Positions 50,109 to 61,599 of a stretch of 64,000 nt of DNA are shown in pieces; the stretch's first letter is position 1, and every line of letters starts with the position of its first letter. Location: contig CAJNYU010002713.1 of NCBI GenBank assembly GCA_905331475.1, positions 62,001-126,000 of the forward strand, read 5' to 3'. The notes under the pieces are model-generated. The model was not told where the DNA came from, did not search any database, and was given only the letters and a program-made list of their open reading frames with translations. Origin of the DNA: Rotaria socialis (taxonomy: Eukaryota > Rotifera > Eurotatoria > Philodinida > Philodinidae). The translations under genes and the position numbers were made by a program.

Positions 50109-53100
50109 TCAAGCTTTTGATTCCACTGGTCGTTGCCCTAATCCATTACTTGGTAAATTGTTATTACTTCCCGCACTCATATCCGCTTGTTTACCGAGAT
50201 AGTCCCTGAAATAAAACAGAAACAAAAAACTAATATTAGTTTTTCATTCATTAAAATAAAAATCGGGCAAACGCAAGAAGAAGGATAAAAGTGCATTATA
50301 TGTCAAATGAAAATGCAAAAATAAAATAGTAAAATAAAATAAATCAAGATATTAGTTGAAAACGTGCATCCCTACACCGTCATTATGTGTTTCTCATTAA
50401 AAGATCTGCCAATTGCCTATGAATTCGACGACATACATAATTATTTATTTTTACTCAATTAAATGACGAATAACTATCGTTAGGTTATTCTTTTTTTTGC
50501 TTACCAATTGTGAACCATTAATTTTTGAACACAAAGTAAACCTTGATATCGAACATTGGAATCTGGATTTTCTAATAGACGCATGATAATAACTTTGCCT
50601 TCGAGTTTATCAATGGCTCTAAAGTATTTTTGTTAAAAGGAATTCTATTTTTGTGCATATAATCAATTGACATACCTTTTGCCATGTGGATAATGTCGAA
50701 CATATTCACCAATATCGTGTGCAGCAACACACAGAACTAATGGGTCTTTACTTTGTTCAAGTAAACGAAGAAGCATTCTAGAATATACGTATATATATAC
50801 AGTGGTGTGCAAAAATAATTGCCGTTAGTATTTGGTAAAGCTACTCTACTGAACATGATGAATATTAAAAGGGTTTTTTTTTATAAATAGATTATACATA
50901 CACAAGAGTACACAAATATAATAATCGATAGTTAGCTTTTTTCCTTCAGCCAAAAAAAGCAGTAAACACTGTAGCTTCATCGATACACTTAAATAGTTTA
51001 AGATCGTTTTTGCCTATGTACATGGCTTATGTGCTAGCCTAAAATGTATGTTTGGAGAAGAGTGGAAGAAGCTATGAACCACCTTTTGGATCAAGATCCA
51101 GTAGCTGGAGTTTCAGCTCGATACGATGTCTTCTCGGTTTTCAATCGGGAAAAAAATGCAACACAACCTTCTCAAATTTTGACCTCCATTTGACGCTAAA
51201 GATGAATTTTGAGAATTTGTTCACGTGGGACAAAATTTTATCTACTAGCCGATGTCTGTCTACTATCGAAATTTCAAGTCGGTCAGACAAGTCATTGTCG
51301 GGATAGTTAGACAATTTGGTCCGATCGCTATTTTTCCTGGCAATTCTACACACTGTGATCCTCCGTTTGTTTTTACGATGCTGTATCGTTGGACGCCATT
51401 TGTATTTCGTTAGATACTATGGACCTAGAGTTTCTTCAAGAAGACGATTTTCGTAGCACTACGATTGCCCTAGTCGTAGTAGTGTAATAGGACTGTTTGA
51501 TATTCTAGAAAAACGGTAGATACTCGAATCGTGATGTCTCGCGCGCTACTGGACGACAATTTTTGAGGAGTCCCGCTCTGATTAAAATCTATAGCACATC
51601 CTTAATTACTGATAAAAGTTTCCGAAGAATCCGTTCATGCGCTTCACATGCATGACTCGAGAAAATGCGTAAGTGCAACGGCATTTTTTTTGCACTTTAC
51701 TGTAAATATGTCGAATTTTCTTGCTACTTATAGAAAGCGGGACTGCTTACGGGAATGAAGAAAGTCAATTTGTCTTCAATGAAACATAAGATAAAGATTG
51801 ACATTTTACATGTAGAACGTAGAAAATATATTATTCAATTTGAGAATGATAATTAATTGTTACAGTTACATTTCTATTCAGGTGATCGCCCATTAAATTT
51901 CTCTACTCTGTTCAGTGTTATTATTCAATCACTTTTAATTATACGTTTTCATTTTCTATGTGTAATTACCTCAATAATTCAAAATTTGTTTCGTTTAATT
52001 TCGCAGCATTTTCAATCCAAAATTTCTCTGATTGATGAACTGGTGTCCACGAAAGACGACCTGAACGAATTTCAACTGCATATTCATCAAACGAACTAAA
52101 ATTTAAAAAAAGAACATTTTGACAATTTAATTTATTCGCTTTGCTAACGTACGTAACATCTGCCAGATTTCCTTCAAGTTTTTCTTTAATTAATTGAACA
52201 TTATCGTTGATATCATCATCATCAAATTTTCGATTACTAAGTAATTCTAATGGTTTAACAAGTCGACATGCAATCATTGTCATAGCATTATCACGAATTA
52301 TTTTGTCACTTTCGGGCTTTTCAAGTAGATTCTATAAGTACAAAATAGCACAATCAAAAATTCGACAAGAAAAAAACTACGAATTAAAACTTACTCTTAA
52401 AAATGCTACAATCATGCGTGTGACTTTTTCTTTTTGAGTTTCTGCAAGAATTTCACTGAGACGTGGAATGACAGTATATCTTCAAAGGGAATAAATAGAA
52501 TTCTATTTTTGTTTTTTGTTCAAAACTTACTTGGTCATTATCGTAGCAATATTACGGTTAAATGTTAGTACCCATAAGCAAAATATCAATTGATATTGTA
52601 CTTGAAAACCAACAGAACCATTATTCAATACGTGCATAATACTAAAAGTATTAAATAAACAACATCAAAACAATCTGTACCCGGTTGAGATGAGAAATAT
52701 GATATCGTAGAGATTTTATCTATTTCGGAACAAATTAGTTCTTTTAGTTATACTCCATTTATTAGATCTGTTATCGTTTTTGACTAGAGTCTGCCGGAGG
52801 CCTAATTTTTTTATCGTTCTTCTTCAATACCCATTTTTGATGGTGTTGGACATAAGTAAATTTACCTTGGAATGCCATCAATAGCAACAAATGCTTCTCG
52901 ATATGGTTCAATGCGTAACATCATTTGTAAACATCGACATACACTTTGTAAATATTCGTTACCCTATCATGAGAAATTTTTATTATTATAGACAATGACG
53001 GAAAAACCAACAACACTCACTTGTGGTTTGAGTTGTTCTTTTAGCCAAGCTAAATAATAGGATAAATCGGATGTTGGCATTCGTTCAGCACTCCAACAAG

Positions 53101-53845
53101 CAAGTTTTGCTAGAATTCGACTTGTCTATTTAAATAGAGTAAGTTAGTTAACGAAAATAAGATTGATTTTTGTTTTTTACTTGATAAACAACAAATTGAT
53201 CTTGATTGGCAAACATATTAAAAAAATACGACCACAATTGTTCTTTTTTCATTTTAGCGTATGTATTAAATATTTCTACTCGACTTTTGTCTTCCTATAG
53301 ACAGGAAAAAAAGCAATTGACTAGAGCGTTTAAATTTCTGTCGTTTCGATTAAAACTTACTCGAAGAAATTGATCCATTAATGTAAGTAAATATCTTAGT
53401 GTTTGTTGTTTAAATAATTTTGCCATTAATGTTAAGAACGTTTTCGCACACTTGAATAAGAAAATAAAATAGTTATTCATAATGAACATTTTTTATTTAC
53501 TTGATTTCTTGTGTTTGGATCCGATAAAAGTTTAGTTCTTCCTTCTGCATTTAATACATCAAAATTAGAGATAAAGTCAAAATCATCTTTGGTTATCATT
53601 TGCCCTTGGAAATATGATGGCCATTTAGGTTTTTGACTCATTACTTCCTGTGCTTGCTTTTGAAGATGACCAATTGCGTCAGACACTAAAAGACAGAAAA
53701 ATGAATTCAAAAGATCTTTATAATGAAAATGAAAATTTATACTTGATTCAAGATCATCAGGTAAATGGTGACTTGTTTTAAATTGATTAATATCATCACT
53801 AAGACGTCGAACTACCGCATCCTTTTCTTGAGTTAAGTGAGTCAT
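50109..53845 (-). CDS. ATP6V1H: V-type H+-ATPase subunit H
   Basis: Regulatory HEAT-repeat subunit that couples V1 and V0 and holds free V1 inactive. Start ATG 53845 ([20 protein letters not shown]), stop at 50109-50111. Blocks in order: [250 protein letters not shown]. This matches subunit H throughout and is near the usual length of about 480 aa. About 13 exons. The intron between LLR and MLLRLLEQ is about 1.18 kb because of a transposon; the others are about 50-200 bp. The C-terminal 25 residues are variable. Confidence 0.94.
50800..51702. mobile_element. Tc1/mariner-type element in ATP6V1H intron
   Basis: A 903 bp element flanked by TA (50798-50799 and 51703-51704). The left end CAGTGGTGTGCAAAAATAAT and the right end, read inward, CAGTAAAGTGCAAAAAAAAT share the Tc1-type start and continue into TGCCGTT on both sides. 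The interior has the size of a decayed Tc1 transposase but carries stops in all frames, and I could not recognise HTH or DDE motifs. It lies wholly within an intron and is presumably spliced out. Confidence 0.72.
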
Positions 53846-54249
53846 TGTAGACTCTATGCAAACAAAATAATCGAACTAAAAGAAAACTAATATACTAGTA
53901 GTACATGACAAGAAAATAATGACGAGTATAAATAGAAAAGACAAATTATCGAGATAAAGTAGTGTCACTCTTCTTTTTTTATATGGTGATGATGTGTGAA
54001 AAATTGTTTTGCAAAAAGAGTTTAGTCGTGATGACTATATTTAGTTGGTTAAACTGTTAACCAATAAAAGAGGAGCAAATGTAGACAACAACAACAAAAA
54101 AAAAAGTGTTGAAGAGATGATGCTGGCGCACTCTGATGTTCATGACAATGAGAAATAACAATGTGCTAAAGAGTTTCAGCAAGCTTTAGAGATTCAATCA
54201 ATAAAACAAAACAAAACAAAACAAAAAGTATCTATATCGACGGGCTACG
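53846..54249. other. ATP6V1H 5' flank
   Basis: About 400 bp of AT-rich sequence with a short (AACAA)n run near 54202-54226. Promoter presumed; no TATA box identified. Confidence 0.45.
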
Positions 54250-54734
54250 TCTTAATTGCGGACACTTTTCACACCAAATAGTGAAAAGTAGCCGCATTTT
54301 GGAATGTTGAATATAGGTTATCTCATTTTTATCGCGTTTCCAAAAAGCGGAGACTTTTTTAATTAATTAGTTATTGTGAAATAAGATCATGAGATATGTA
54401 TGATTGATGAACTTATAAAACGATGAGAAATAACAGGACATTTCATTTGATACAATAGCTACAAATTTTACTTTCTGAACAACCCAAAAAGGTGAAAAAG
54501 CAATATTGTACAATAATTACTTATATCGAATGAAACGTGAAACTCAAAAAGGTGCATCTTTATACGTTTGTACAAATAAATCTTGTACTCGAAGTGTTAC
54601 TTTACAAAATGATACAATAATTAAAAGAGTGTCCGCTTTTTGGAAACACGATAAAAATGGAATAGCTCATATTCAATCATTCCAAGATGCGGCCAGTTTT
54701 CACTAATTGTTTTGAAAAGTGTCCGCAATTAAGA
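54250..54734. mobile_element. Non-autonomous MULE-like element with FLYWCH fragment
   Basis: A 485 bp element with long terminal inverted repeats of about 115 bp: TCTTAATTGCGGACACTTTT at 54250 and the same sequence read inward from 54734. The symmetry continues through GTGAAAA, CCGCAT, TTGGAATG, TTTTTATCG and GTTTCCAAAAAGCGGA. Between them a plus-strand frame reads TTQKGEKAILYNNYLYRMKR, ETQKGASLYVCTNKSCTRSV, a FLYWCH-type zinc finger lacking its final His-x-His, and then runs into the right TIR (to 54706). Long TIRs plus FLYWCH are typical of Mutator-like elements in animals. No transposase catalytic domain. The target duplication was not resolved. Confidence 0.66.
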
Positions 54735-55291
54735 AGGTACGGTCTGTGTATCACATATGAATAATCAATTAGTTTTTTTTGATTGTATCGGAAGAAAAAC
54801 ATTCGTGTTTAAAATGAATCGTAATGTAATCAAAGCCGTAGATAAAATTTTCAAATGCGTTATTAGTACGAGTTTTATTACAGTATGCTTTCTAAGTTAA
54901 TTTTTCAGTGGAAATTGCAAAGCCTGTTGCTTTTATGTGACTGAAGTGAGTCACGTCATCTCAAAACAAGAAGAAGAATTTCTACCTACAATATCTTCAT
55001 AACAGTCAGTTAAGAGAACGAACTCTTTTCAGGGTATTCACAGCTCATCTCGGCAAATAGTCTCGTAACACAAGTGACTAATTAGTGGCGGGTCGTCTTG
55101 TATAAATCCTTTCCGGTGTTGCTTCGATTCGAATCAAGTAAAGAATATGTATAGGATTGGCTACAAGACAAATGCTGAATGAGTGAAACGATTTTATTCT
55201 GCGATAAATTTTCTATTTAAATGTTGTTTAAGTTTTGTATTCTTTCGATTGATTGCAATTGTTATTGGCTACATGTTACAATTAGTCATGT
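54735..55291. other. Intergenic, no feature seen
   Basis: About 550 bp between two transposon remnants; AT-rich, no open frame of note. Confidence 0.5.
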
Positions 55292-55421
55292 TAGACCCCA
55301 AACAGACCAAAAAAATAAAACAGAATTAAGCAACGTGATTGGTTAATTCACACTTAAGTCATCTTTTTGAGACGATTTAGTGGTTAATTCTGTTTTATCT
55401 TTTTGGTCTGTTTGGGGTCTA
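55292..55421. mobile_element. TA-flanked palindromic MITE, 126 bp
   Basis: Near-perfect inverted repeats of about 37 bp: GACCCCAAACAGACCAAAAA at 55294 and its complement ending at 55419, with a loop of about 50 bp, flanked by TA on both sides (55292-55293, 55420-55421). Size, structure and TA flanks fit a mariner-type MITE. Confidence 0.68.
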
Positions 55422-56127
55422 AGACCCCAAACAGACCAAAAATTCATAAAATTTAATTTTGTTTTAAGTCAACAGCGGTCCACACTAAAGCATTAAATCA
55501 CCAATAGAGTATGAGACAAGCCTCTTTCGTGGATGCGAACTGCATCGTAGAAAATGTTACTGCATTGACAGGCGTCGCTATCGTATGTGCTCCAGTTAAT
55601 AACAGATTATCTTAAAAAGATTCGTCACAAACTTAGAATTTGTTGGGTCAGTAAAGATGAGAAGTTAATCAGGATTTTTTAATACTAACTATATTGTTTA
55701 TCAACAAAATATTATTTCTAGAGGTCTTTTTTAAAAAATAAATAATATTTATTACAAAAACCAAATCAGAGCACGAATAATTTATTCTAATGAAGCGAAA
55801 AGATATATCAAATCATTTTTAAAACATGAATAAGTTGTTTTTCTGTGCAAAATACGACTGAAGTTGTATGAAGCAGTCGATATTTATCTTTGACGTCGAG
55901 GAATATCATGGCCGGCACTGTTCAGATAGACATGCCTGTCTGAAAAAATGTATATATATGAGACGCCACACATGTTTCTTTTATTGGTGAAGCGATATAA
56001 TATATGATTGGCGCATGAACGTTAAGTCATCTCTTTCTTTCGAGATGACTTATTTATGTTTTATCGTTTTTAATCATCTCATTGGTTAATTCAGTTTTAT
56101 CTTGTTTGGTCTGTTTGTGGTCTTAGA
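55418..56127. mobile_element. Related longer inverted-repeat element abutting the MITE
   Basis: TCTAAGACCCCAAACAGACC at 55418 pairs with TCTAAGACCACAAACAGACC read inward from 56127. The sequence next to the right end (GGTTAATTCAGTTTTATCTT) also matches the inner arm of the neighbouring 126 bp MITE. It is either a 710 bp relative or the remains of a nested pair. No coding capacity recognised. Confidence 0.5.
56024..56051. repeat. Perfect 10 bp hairpin
   Basis: AAGTCATCTC (56024-56033) and GAGATGACTT (56042-56051) with an 8 nt loop, inside the inverted-repeat element. AAGTCATCT also occurs in the loop of the 126 bp MITE (near 55356). Confidence 0.6.
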
Positions 56128-56633
56128 CTTATTGATAAACTATTAAAACAACATTGATGTTCGATCTATGTTTAGAAATGTTTGTTGTCTCTCTGTGTCG
56201 TTGGTTTAATAAACAGTTATTGTATGACATAGGAAAGAAAAGAAAAGCACGAAATGAATGTGACCTTTTTTTTTAAAGAGAAATCTATCTTTCGAACGGT
56301 GCAGTTCAACATAAACCGATCGGTTCATTCTTTAAACAAGGATTACGCGATGTCTTGCACATCGTTTTTTTTTACTTCATCTTTTGACATTCTTATCTTT
56401 TTCTTGTTGATTGTCGAGAACAATAAAGGACCTCAAGAATGAAAATATTGGAAATATGCAACTGTTAAATCATAATCAACGACCCTGGAAAAGTAAGTAA
56501 ACGTTGAATATAACCATGTCACATCTAGCTAATATTTAACAAGAAAAAAGACAATCGAAAAAAATATTAAATAATAAGAAAGTAAAAGAAGATAGATCCT
56601 AATCATTTGATAATCTTTTTCTCTACATAACAA

Positions 56634-58375
56634 ATGATTATGATTCTTAAGGATTTCTATTTTTTCAATGGTAAGAAACTAAATCTAGGATTTTACAGGC
56701 ATTTATCTATTGCTTATAGAATTATTATTAGGAAGCTTCTTCTTTTGTTTTCTTTCAGCCTTTAGTTTCGGTTTTACCATCGTCATTCTTACGAGTTTTC
56801 TTTTCGAAAACATATTAGCTGAATATGATTGTTCAGCAAAAGACGATGGCTGGTATTATGATCCCGAATTTTGTCACATCTATTGGCGATGCATACATGG
56901 CGCATCGGAAGAGTTCGAATGTGCCAGTGGTACAGCATGGGATCATCATGAGAATCGTTGTAATTGGCTTGATAGTGTTGATTGTTCACGTGCTGAGAAA
57001 ACAACAGCTAAACCCATAGCTGATTATGATGATGAACAAGAACTAGCAGAAGAAAATAATCATAATCATAATAATGAAGATGATGATGAACCACCGATTG
57101 TTGTTGTTAAAAAGACTAAAAAGAAAAAAAAGAAACAAAAAAAAATCGAAACAAAATTACGAAAACTTGATGCTGATGAGAATGAAGGCAAAGATTATGA
57201 GATTTATTTTGTATCATAAACATCTTATCATCGGGTAGTGCATGAATGCTTGTATTTATTCGAATTTCTATATTTATCTCTCTCTATTTATTGAACTTCT
57301 TTTCCAGTTTTTCTTCTAATTATTTCTCAAACAAATTCATATTCATCTGTTCCTTGTACTGGAGGCGACGGTTTTTTTGCGTAAGATATTCTCTAAATAA
57401 GAAAGTTCTAAGAAAAAGAAAATCCTATGCATGATTTTTATTTATTCATCAGTGATCCAGAATATTGCACGAGATATTATCGATGTTCGCACGGAACGGA
57501 TGAAACCTTTGAATGCCCACGAGGTACTGCATGGAATGATGAATCCAAATCGTGTGCATGGGTTGATCAAGTTAATTGTGATCAAAAAAAGCTAGGCTAT
57601 TCGACGAGCACTCCTAGTGAAGGCATGAAAAATTCTTCGAAAAATCTTGATTTTCAAAAAATCATTTTCTTATTCCGTGTGTTTCAATAGATACAACAAC
57701 AACACGTAAAAAATCTGATACAGAATCGGTTCTATCCGATACAAATGCAGGATCAACGAATGGAAAAGATAATAGCGGCAATTCACTAGCTATTGAATGT
57801 CAACCAACGGGCATTTATTCAATATCCGATCCAACTGAATGTAATTCCTATTATCAATGTGATAAAGGCACACGAACAAAATTAAGTTGTCCAGAAAGAA
57901 AATTATTCGATACAGAAAAACGTGAATGTAATGACCACGAGCGAGTAACATGCGGAGCGCGAGCTATTAATCTATCTGATAAAAATCAATGTAAGTGTTT
58001 ATTGAAATCTTTTAAATTGAATTTAAGAACGTAAAATAAAATAGGCGTGAATAAACGCGATGGCATTCATCCGGATCCAGAACGTGACTGTCATTTCTAC
58101 TATCAATGTCTAGCACAAAATAAAATGCGTGAAGCTAGATGTCCAGGCGATCAAAAATTTAGTAGTTATACTGGAAGATGTGGTCCAGCAAGTGCTGCTC
58201 CAATACCATGTGGTTCCTTTATTCCTGGGAGTGCTGCAGCGAAAAGTAAGCTTTTCCTCATATTCATCTACTAAATTGACTTTTTGTTCTTGTTTTTATA
58301 GATCATTGGAATAGTGGAACTTTCATTCCAATCTTTTTAACGATGGTTCTCGCCGTTAAATTGAATTTCCAATGA
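56634..58375 (+). CDS. Chitin-binding (CBM14/peritrophin-A) protein A
   Basis: Secreted or surface protein with four CBM14 chitin-binding domains. A probable first exon (ATG 56634 to 56670) joins 56758 to make a hydrophobic signal region (FSFGFTIVILTSFLFENILA). CBM14-1: YDCSAKDDGWYYDPEFCHIY, WRCIHGASEEFECASGTAWD, CNWLDSVDC. A Lys-rich, acidic linker follows. CBM14-2: DPEYCTRYYRCSHGTDETFE, CPRGTAWNDESKSCAWVDQV. CBM14-3: CQPTGIYSISDPTECNSYYQ, LFDTEKRECNDHERVTC. CBM14-4: CVNKRDGIHPDPERDCHFYY, QCLAQNKMREARCPGDQKFS. The C-terminus HWNSGTFIPIFLTMVLAVKL ends at 58375 in a hydrophobic tail without a cytosolic part, compatible with a GPI signal. The exon joining domains 1 and 2 (57210-57390) is unclear: PCTGGDGFFA before 57380 should supply the first Cys of domain 2, but its splice acceptor is not certain. 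AATAAA lies near 58470. Confidence 0.78.
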
Positions 58376-59050
58376 AACTTTTCTTCTCGTGTTTTTTTTT
58401 CTATTCTAAATGCTTCCTTTTCTACTATCATTGTATGTGTGTGCCTACTATTGCGGTAGTTTTTTGTTCAATAAAAAGAATATCATTTAAATCGTTACAT
58501 TTCTTTTTTAAACGAAATCATCTAATCTTAGTAAGCCATTCAAAAGAATAAGATTAAATCATCTGAGGCCCCAAAAAACTTTCAGTTCATCATTTGCTTG
58601 TCTTATGTCAATGATTATTTACCAAACAACAAAGATATGTGCAGTTACATCATTGTCGGCAGCCCTGCACATGCGTCCGTTTGTTGTGCTTTCGGTAAGG
58701 TGAGGCGACATATCGATGAACGAAGAAAAAAAGGAGATCTAAAACCTCAAACAAACATAGTATAGCATTGTAGCGATTACATTCGCATAGTTTATTGTTT
58801 GGATGTATGTGCGAGTCCAATTAAACAAATACATGTACATACATTCCCTATTAAAGAAAAAGGTTAGATGAACAACACAACAAATGACACGTTAGAATTT
58901 TAAAGCATATATCATACTTGCCAATGAATATATGCGTAAGAAATGGATGAGCAATGTATAGGGCAACATCACGGTGTCTTATTGTTTCTATAATACGTAT
59001 GATGGGCTTGGCTTTTTTGAGTTTCTAGAAATCAAATTGATTTATTTTAG
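58376..59050. other. Spacer between CBM14 genes
   Basis: 675 bp with a poly(A) signal for gene A. It should contain the promoter and first exon of gene B, which I could not locate. Confidence 0.45.
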
Positions 59051-61392
59051 TTATTTTAAGCGTTTTAACAGATTCTTCGGCATCAAATCTACGATGGAAT
59101 ATACAAAAACAAAACCGTACATCAACGAATTCGAATGATAATATCTTTCATTATCAATCGACTTTTTCGACGTCGTTACAGAATTCGACTATCGTCGCTC
59201 AATATCCGATAACAAAACCTAATTCTTATCTTTATAATCCGGACGAAGATGAGGACATTCTATCAGGACGAATGAAACGAGATGCAACTCCATTTGTTTG
59301 TAAAAGTAAAGTTGTTGTTGTTATTGTTGTAATTCTTATTTTATGTTTCATATTTTAAGCTGATGGTTATTTTCCTGATCGACAAAATTGTCGAATCTAT
59401 CACATATGTACATCAGGTGTTGATACAGCTTCTGTTTGTGGTGAAGGTACAGCATGGGATCCGGTCAAGAAAAATTGTAATTGGGAAAATACTGTTGAAT
59501 GTAAAAAAGGTCTTCGTAAATGGGATCAAATCACAGATATTCGAGGCGGTAAAAGAAACGTTCACGTCCGGATAATTGCCTGCACACTATTCATTCTTTT
59601 TTTAGTAACTCTTTTTGCTACTGATCCGGCAAATGCTTGGCGAATGAAAAAAAAAACAACAACAACTCGTCAACCAATTAAAGTTGATTCTAATTTTACG
59701 TGTGAATATGATGCTGAAGGATATTTTCCGGGTAATTTTATGTTGCAAAAAATCTTCTTTTCTACAAGTATTTAGCAACTTATCTATTTTTTAGATACAA
59801 AATATTGTCATATCTATCATTTTTGTGGTATTGGTGCACATACAGTACTGCAATGTTCGAATAATCTTTGGTTTTCAACAGAAACACAAGGATGTGAATG
59901 GCCAGAGAAATCAGATTGTAAGTTTTTTTTTTGTGTTACAATATTTCGTTCTATTTGAAAATTCTGTAGGCAAAGCCGCTTCTTTACCACCATCATCAAC
60001 TACAGCAACCAATACCCTTGATGGTGATGGAAATCCTATAACAACTCCTCGACATTCTCCACCAAATACTGTCTATTTGCCTATTGAATGTCCAAAGAAC
60101 GTTCAAGGACATTTTCCTGATCCATATGATTGCTCAGTATTTCATTATTGCAATGGTAAATAAAATATTGATTTCTTTAATCTTATATTGTATTTTGATT
60201 TCTTAGGTGGTATTGATAGACCTTCGTATTGTGATGCTGGTCTTTTCTGGAATAAAAGTAAGTTGCATACGGTTCGTTATTGTTCTATGTATTTTCTTTT
60301 TTCAGAACACGGTTGTCAATGGCCTAAAGATGTTCCTGAGTGTAAGAGATTTTGTATTATGTTCGCATATATGTTTTTGTTTCTTTTTGTGAAGGCATAA
60401 CACATAAATGTCCAGCTAATGGACAACGCTTACGTTTTGTAGCTACTCATAGTTGTTGTCATTATCAAGAATGTATCAATGGTCATTTGAAAGAACAAGT
60501 TTGTCCACTACATAAGCTTTATTCGGTTGAAACGAAAAGTTGTGAAAATTTTCAAGTGGTTGCTTGTGGCTCAAGAAAAAATTGTATCGATCCATGTAAG
60601 AGCTGTTGTCTCATTTTTCATTAGAGTTGTTCATGAAAAGATTTTTTCCGACCTTGACTAATGTGAGAAATCCTACGAAATTGAGTTGAGACTATGTACC
60701 TTGAAAAGGATTTTTTTTCTCTTAGGGTAATTATTGCGAAGGTATTATACTGATATGGTTTCGGTTTTTAAATAAAAGTCGTATCCTTCGCCTCAGAAGC
60801 ACTAAAAACTATGGTTTTTTATTAGAATTCTGCACAAAAACGAGCCTCAACGATAATAATACCGTTTGAAATTTTCTCATCTTGTCATTCCTTCGACATA
60901 TCGTGGGCGTCTGAGAACCATGAGACTTATTCAAAAAATTCCATGAAAGAGTACGGATTCTTCAGTAATACGCGCTATGGAGCTGAACTGTTTTTAGGAT
61001 ATTAAAAGCTATCTCTACTGAAAGGTACTTTATCAATTAATGATTTTTTTTCTTGGGAAAAAAATCTTCATTTATTTCTTAATTTTACCTACCCTTGAGT
61101 TTGCTTAGGTGATTATGATAACTCTCCATTATGTCCATTTAAACCTGTTTGCCGAGATAGACCGAATGGTAACTATGTAGACGAATATCGGCCCAATTGT
61201 CAATTTCATTATACATGTCTTGAAAGTCGTACATTCAATTATACAGCATGTGAACATGGTTATCGTTATTCTGTTCCACATCAAAAATGTTTACTTGCTA
61301 AGCAAGTCAAATGTTTAGGAATTCGTTTGCACGATTCAATATTATTCAAATTTTTTCTTTTTTGCTGGTTTTTCTTTTCCGAATTCTATTAG
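59051..61392 (+). CDS. Chitin-binding (CBM14) protein B, 5' end unresolved
   Basis: The first visible exon opens after AG at 59050 with a signal-peptide-like ILSVLTDSSASNLRW, then a Ser/Asn-rich stretch and a dibasic site (SGRMKRDATPFVC). CBM14 modules follow: ADGYFPDRQNCRIYHICTSG...CNWENTVEC; FTCEYDAEGYFPGN plus DTKYCHIYHFCGIGAHTVLQ...CEWPEKSDC; IECPKNVQGHFPDPYDCSVF...HGCQWPKDVPEC (spread over three small exons); HKCPANGQRLRFVATHSCCH...SCENFQVVAC; PVCRDRPNGNYVDEYRPNCQ...KCLLAKQVKC. One internal hydrophobic segment (VRIIACTLFILFLVTLFAT, about 59565-59625) could be read-through of an intron rather than a membrane span. The C-terminus is hydrophobic (LFKFFLFCWFFFSEFY*). Each domain keeps most of the six-Cys pattern. 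A tandem paralogue of protein A, likely cuticle, egg-shell, jaw or gut-lining associated (inference). Confidence 0.74.
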
Positions 61393-61417
61393 TGAAAAGT
61401 TTAATTATACATATACC

Positions 61418-61455
61418 TCTATATATATATTTATATATATATATATTTATTATGT
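61418..61455. repeat. TA-rich microsatellite
   Basis: Alternating TATATA and TTTATA run in the 3' flank between two convergent genes. Confidence 0.75.
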
Positions 61456-61599
61456 TTTTTTTTCTTTGATTCACCGAATATTAACGAGTATGATTTATAC
61501 AAGCATGTTTGACTAGGGTTGCGTTTTTTAGAAGAAAAATAATTTTACACAAATACATATACAAATAAATGAATATTGCTCGAGCACAAACTATTCTTT

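Noticed and set aside
50800..51702. Coding exon(s) of ATP6V1H inside the long intron
   Set aside because: Flanking exons join directly by homology (LLR to MLLRLLEQ), and the extra DNA has transposon ends with TA target sites.
57100..57160. Lys-rich run as a nuclear localisation signal
   Set aside because: It lies in the linker of a secreted chitin-binding protein, where such a signal would have no meaning.
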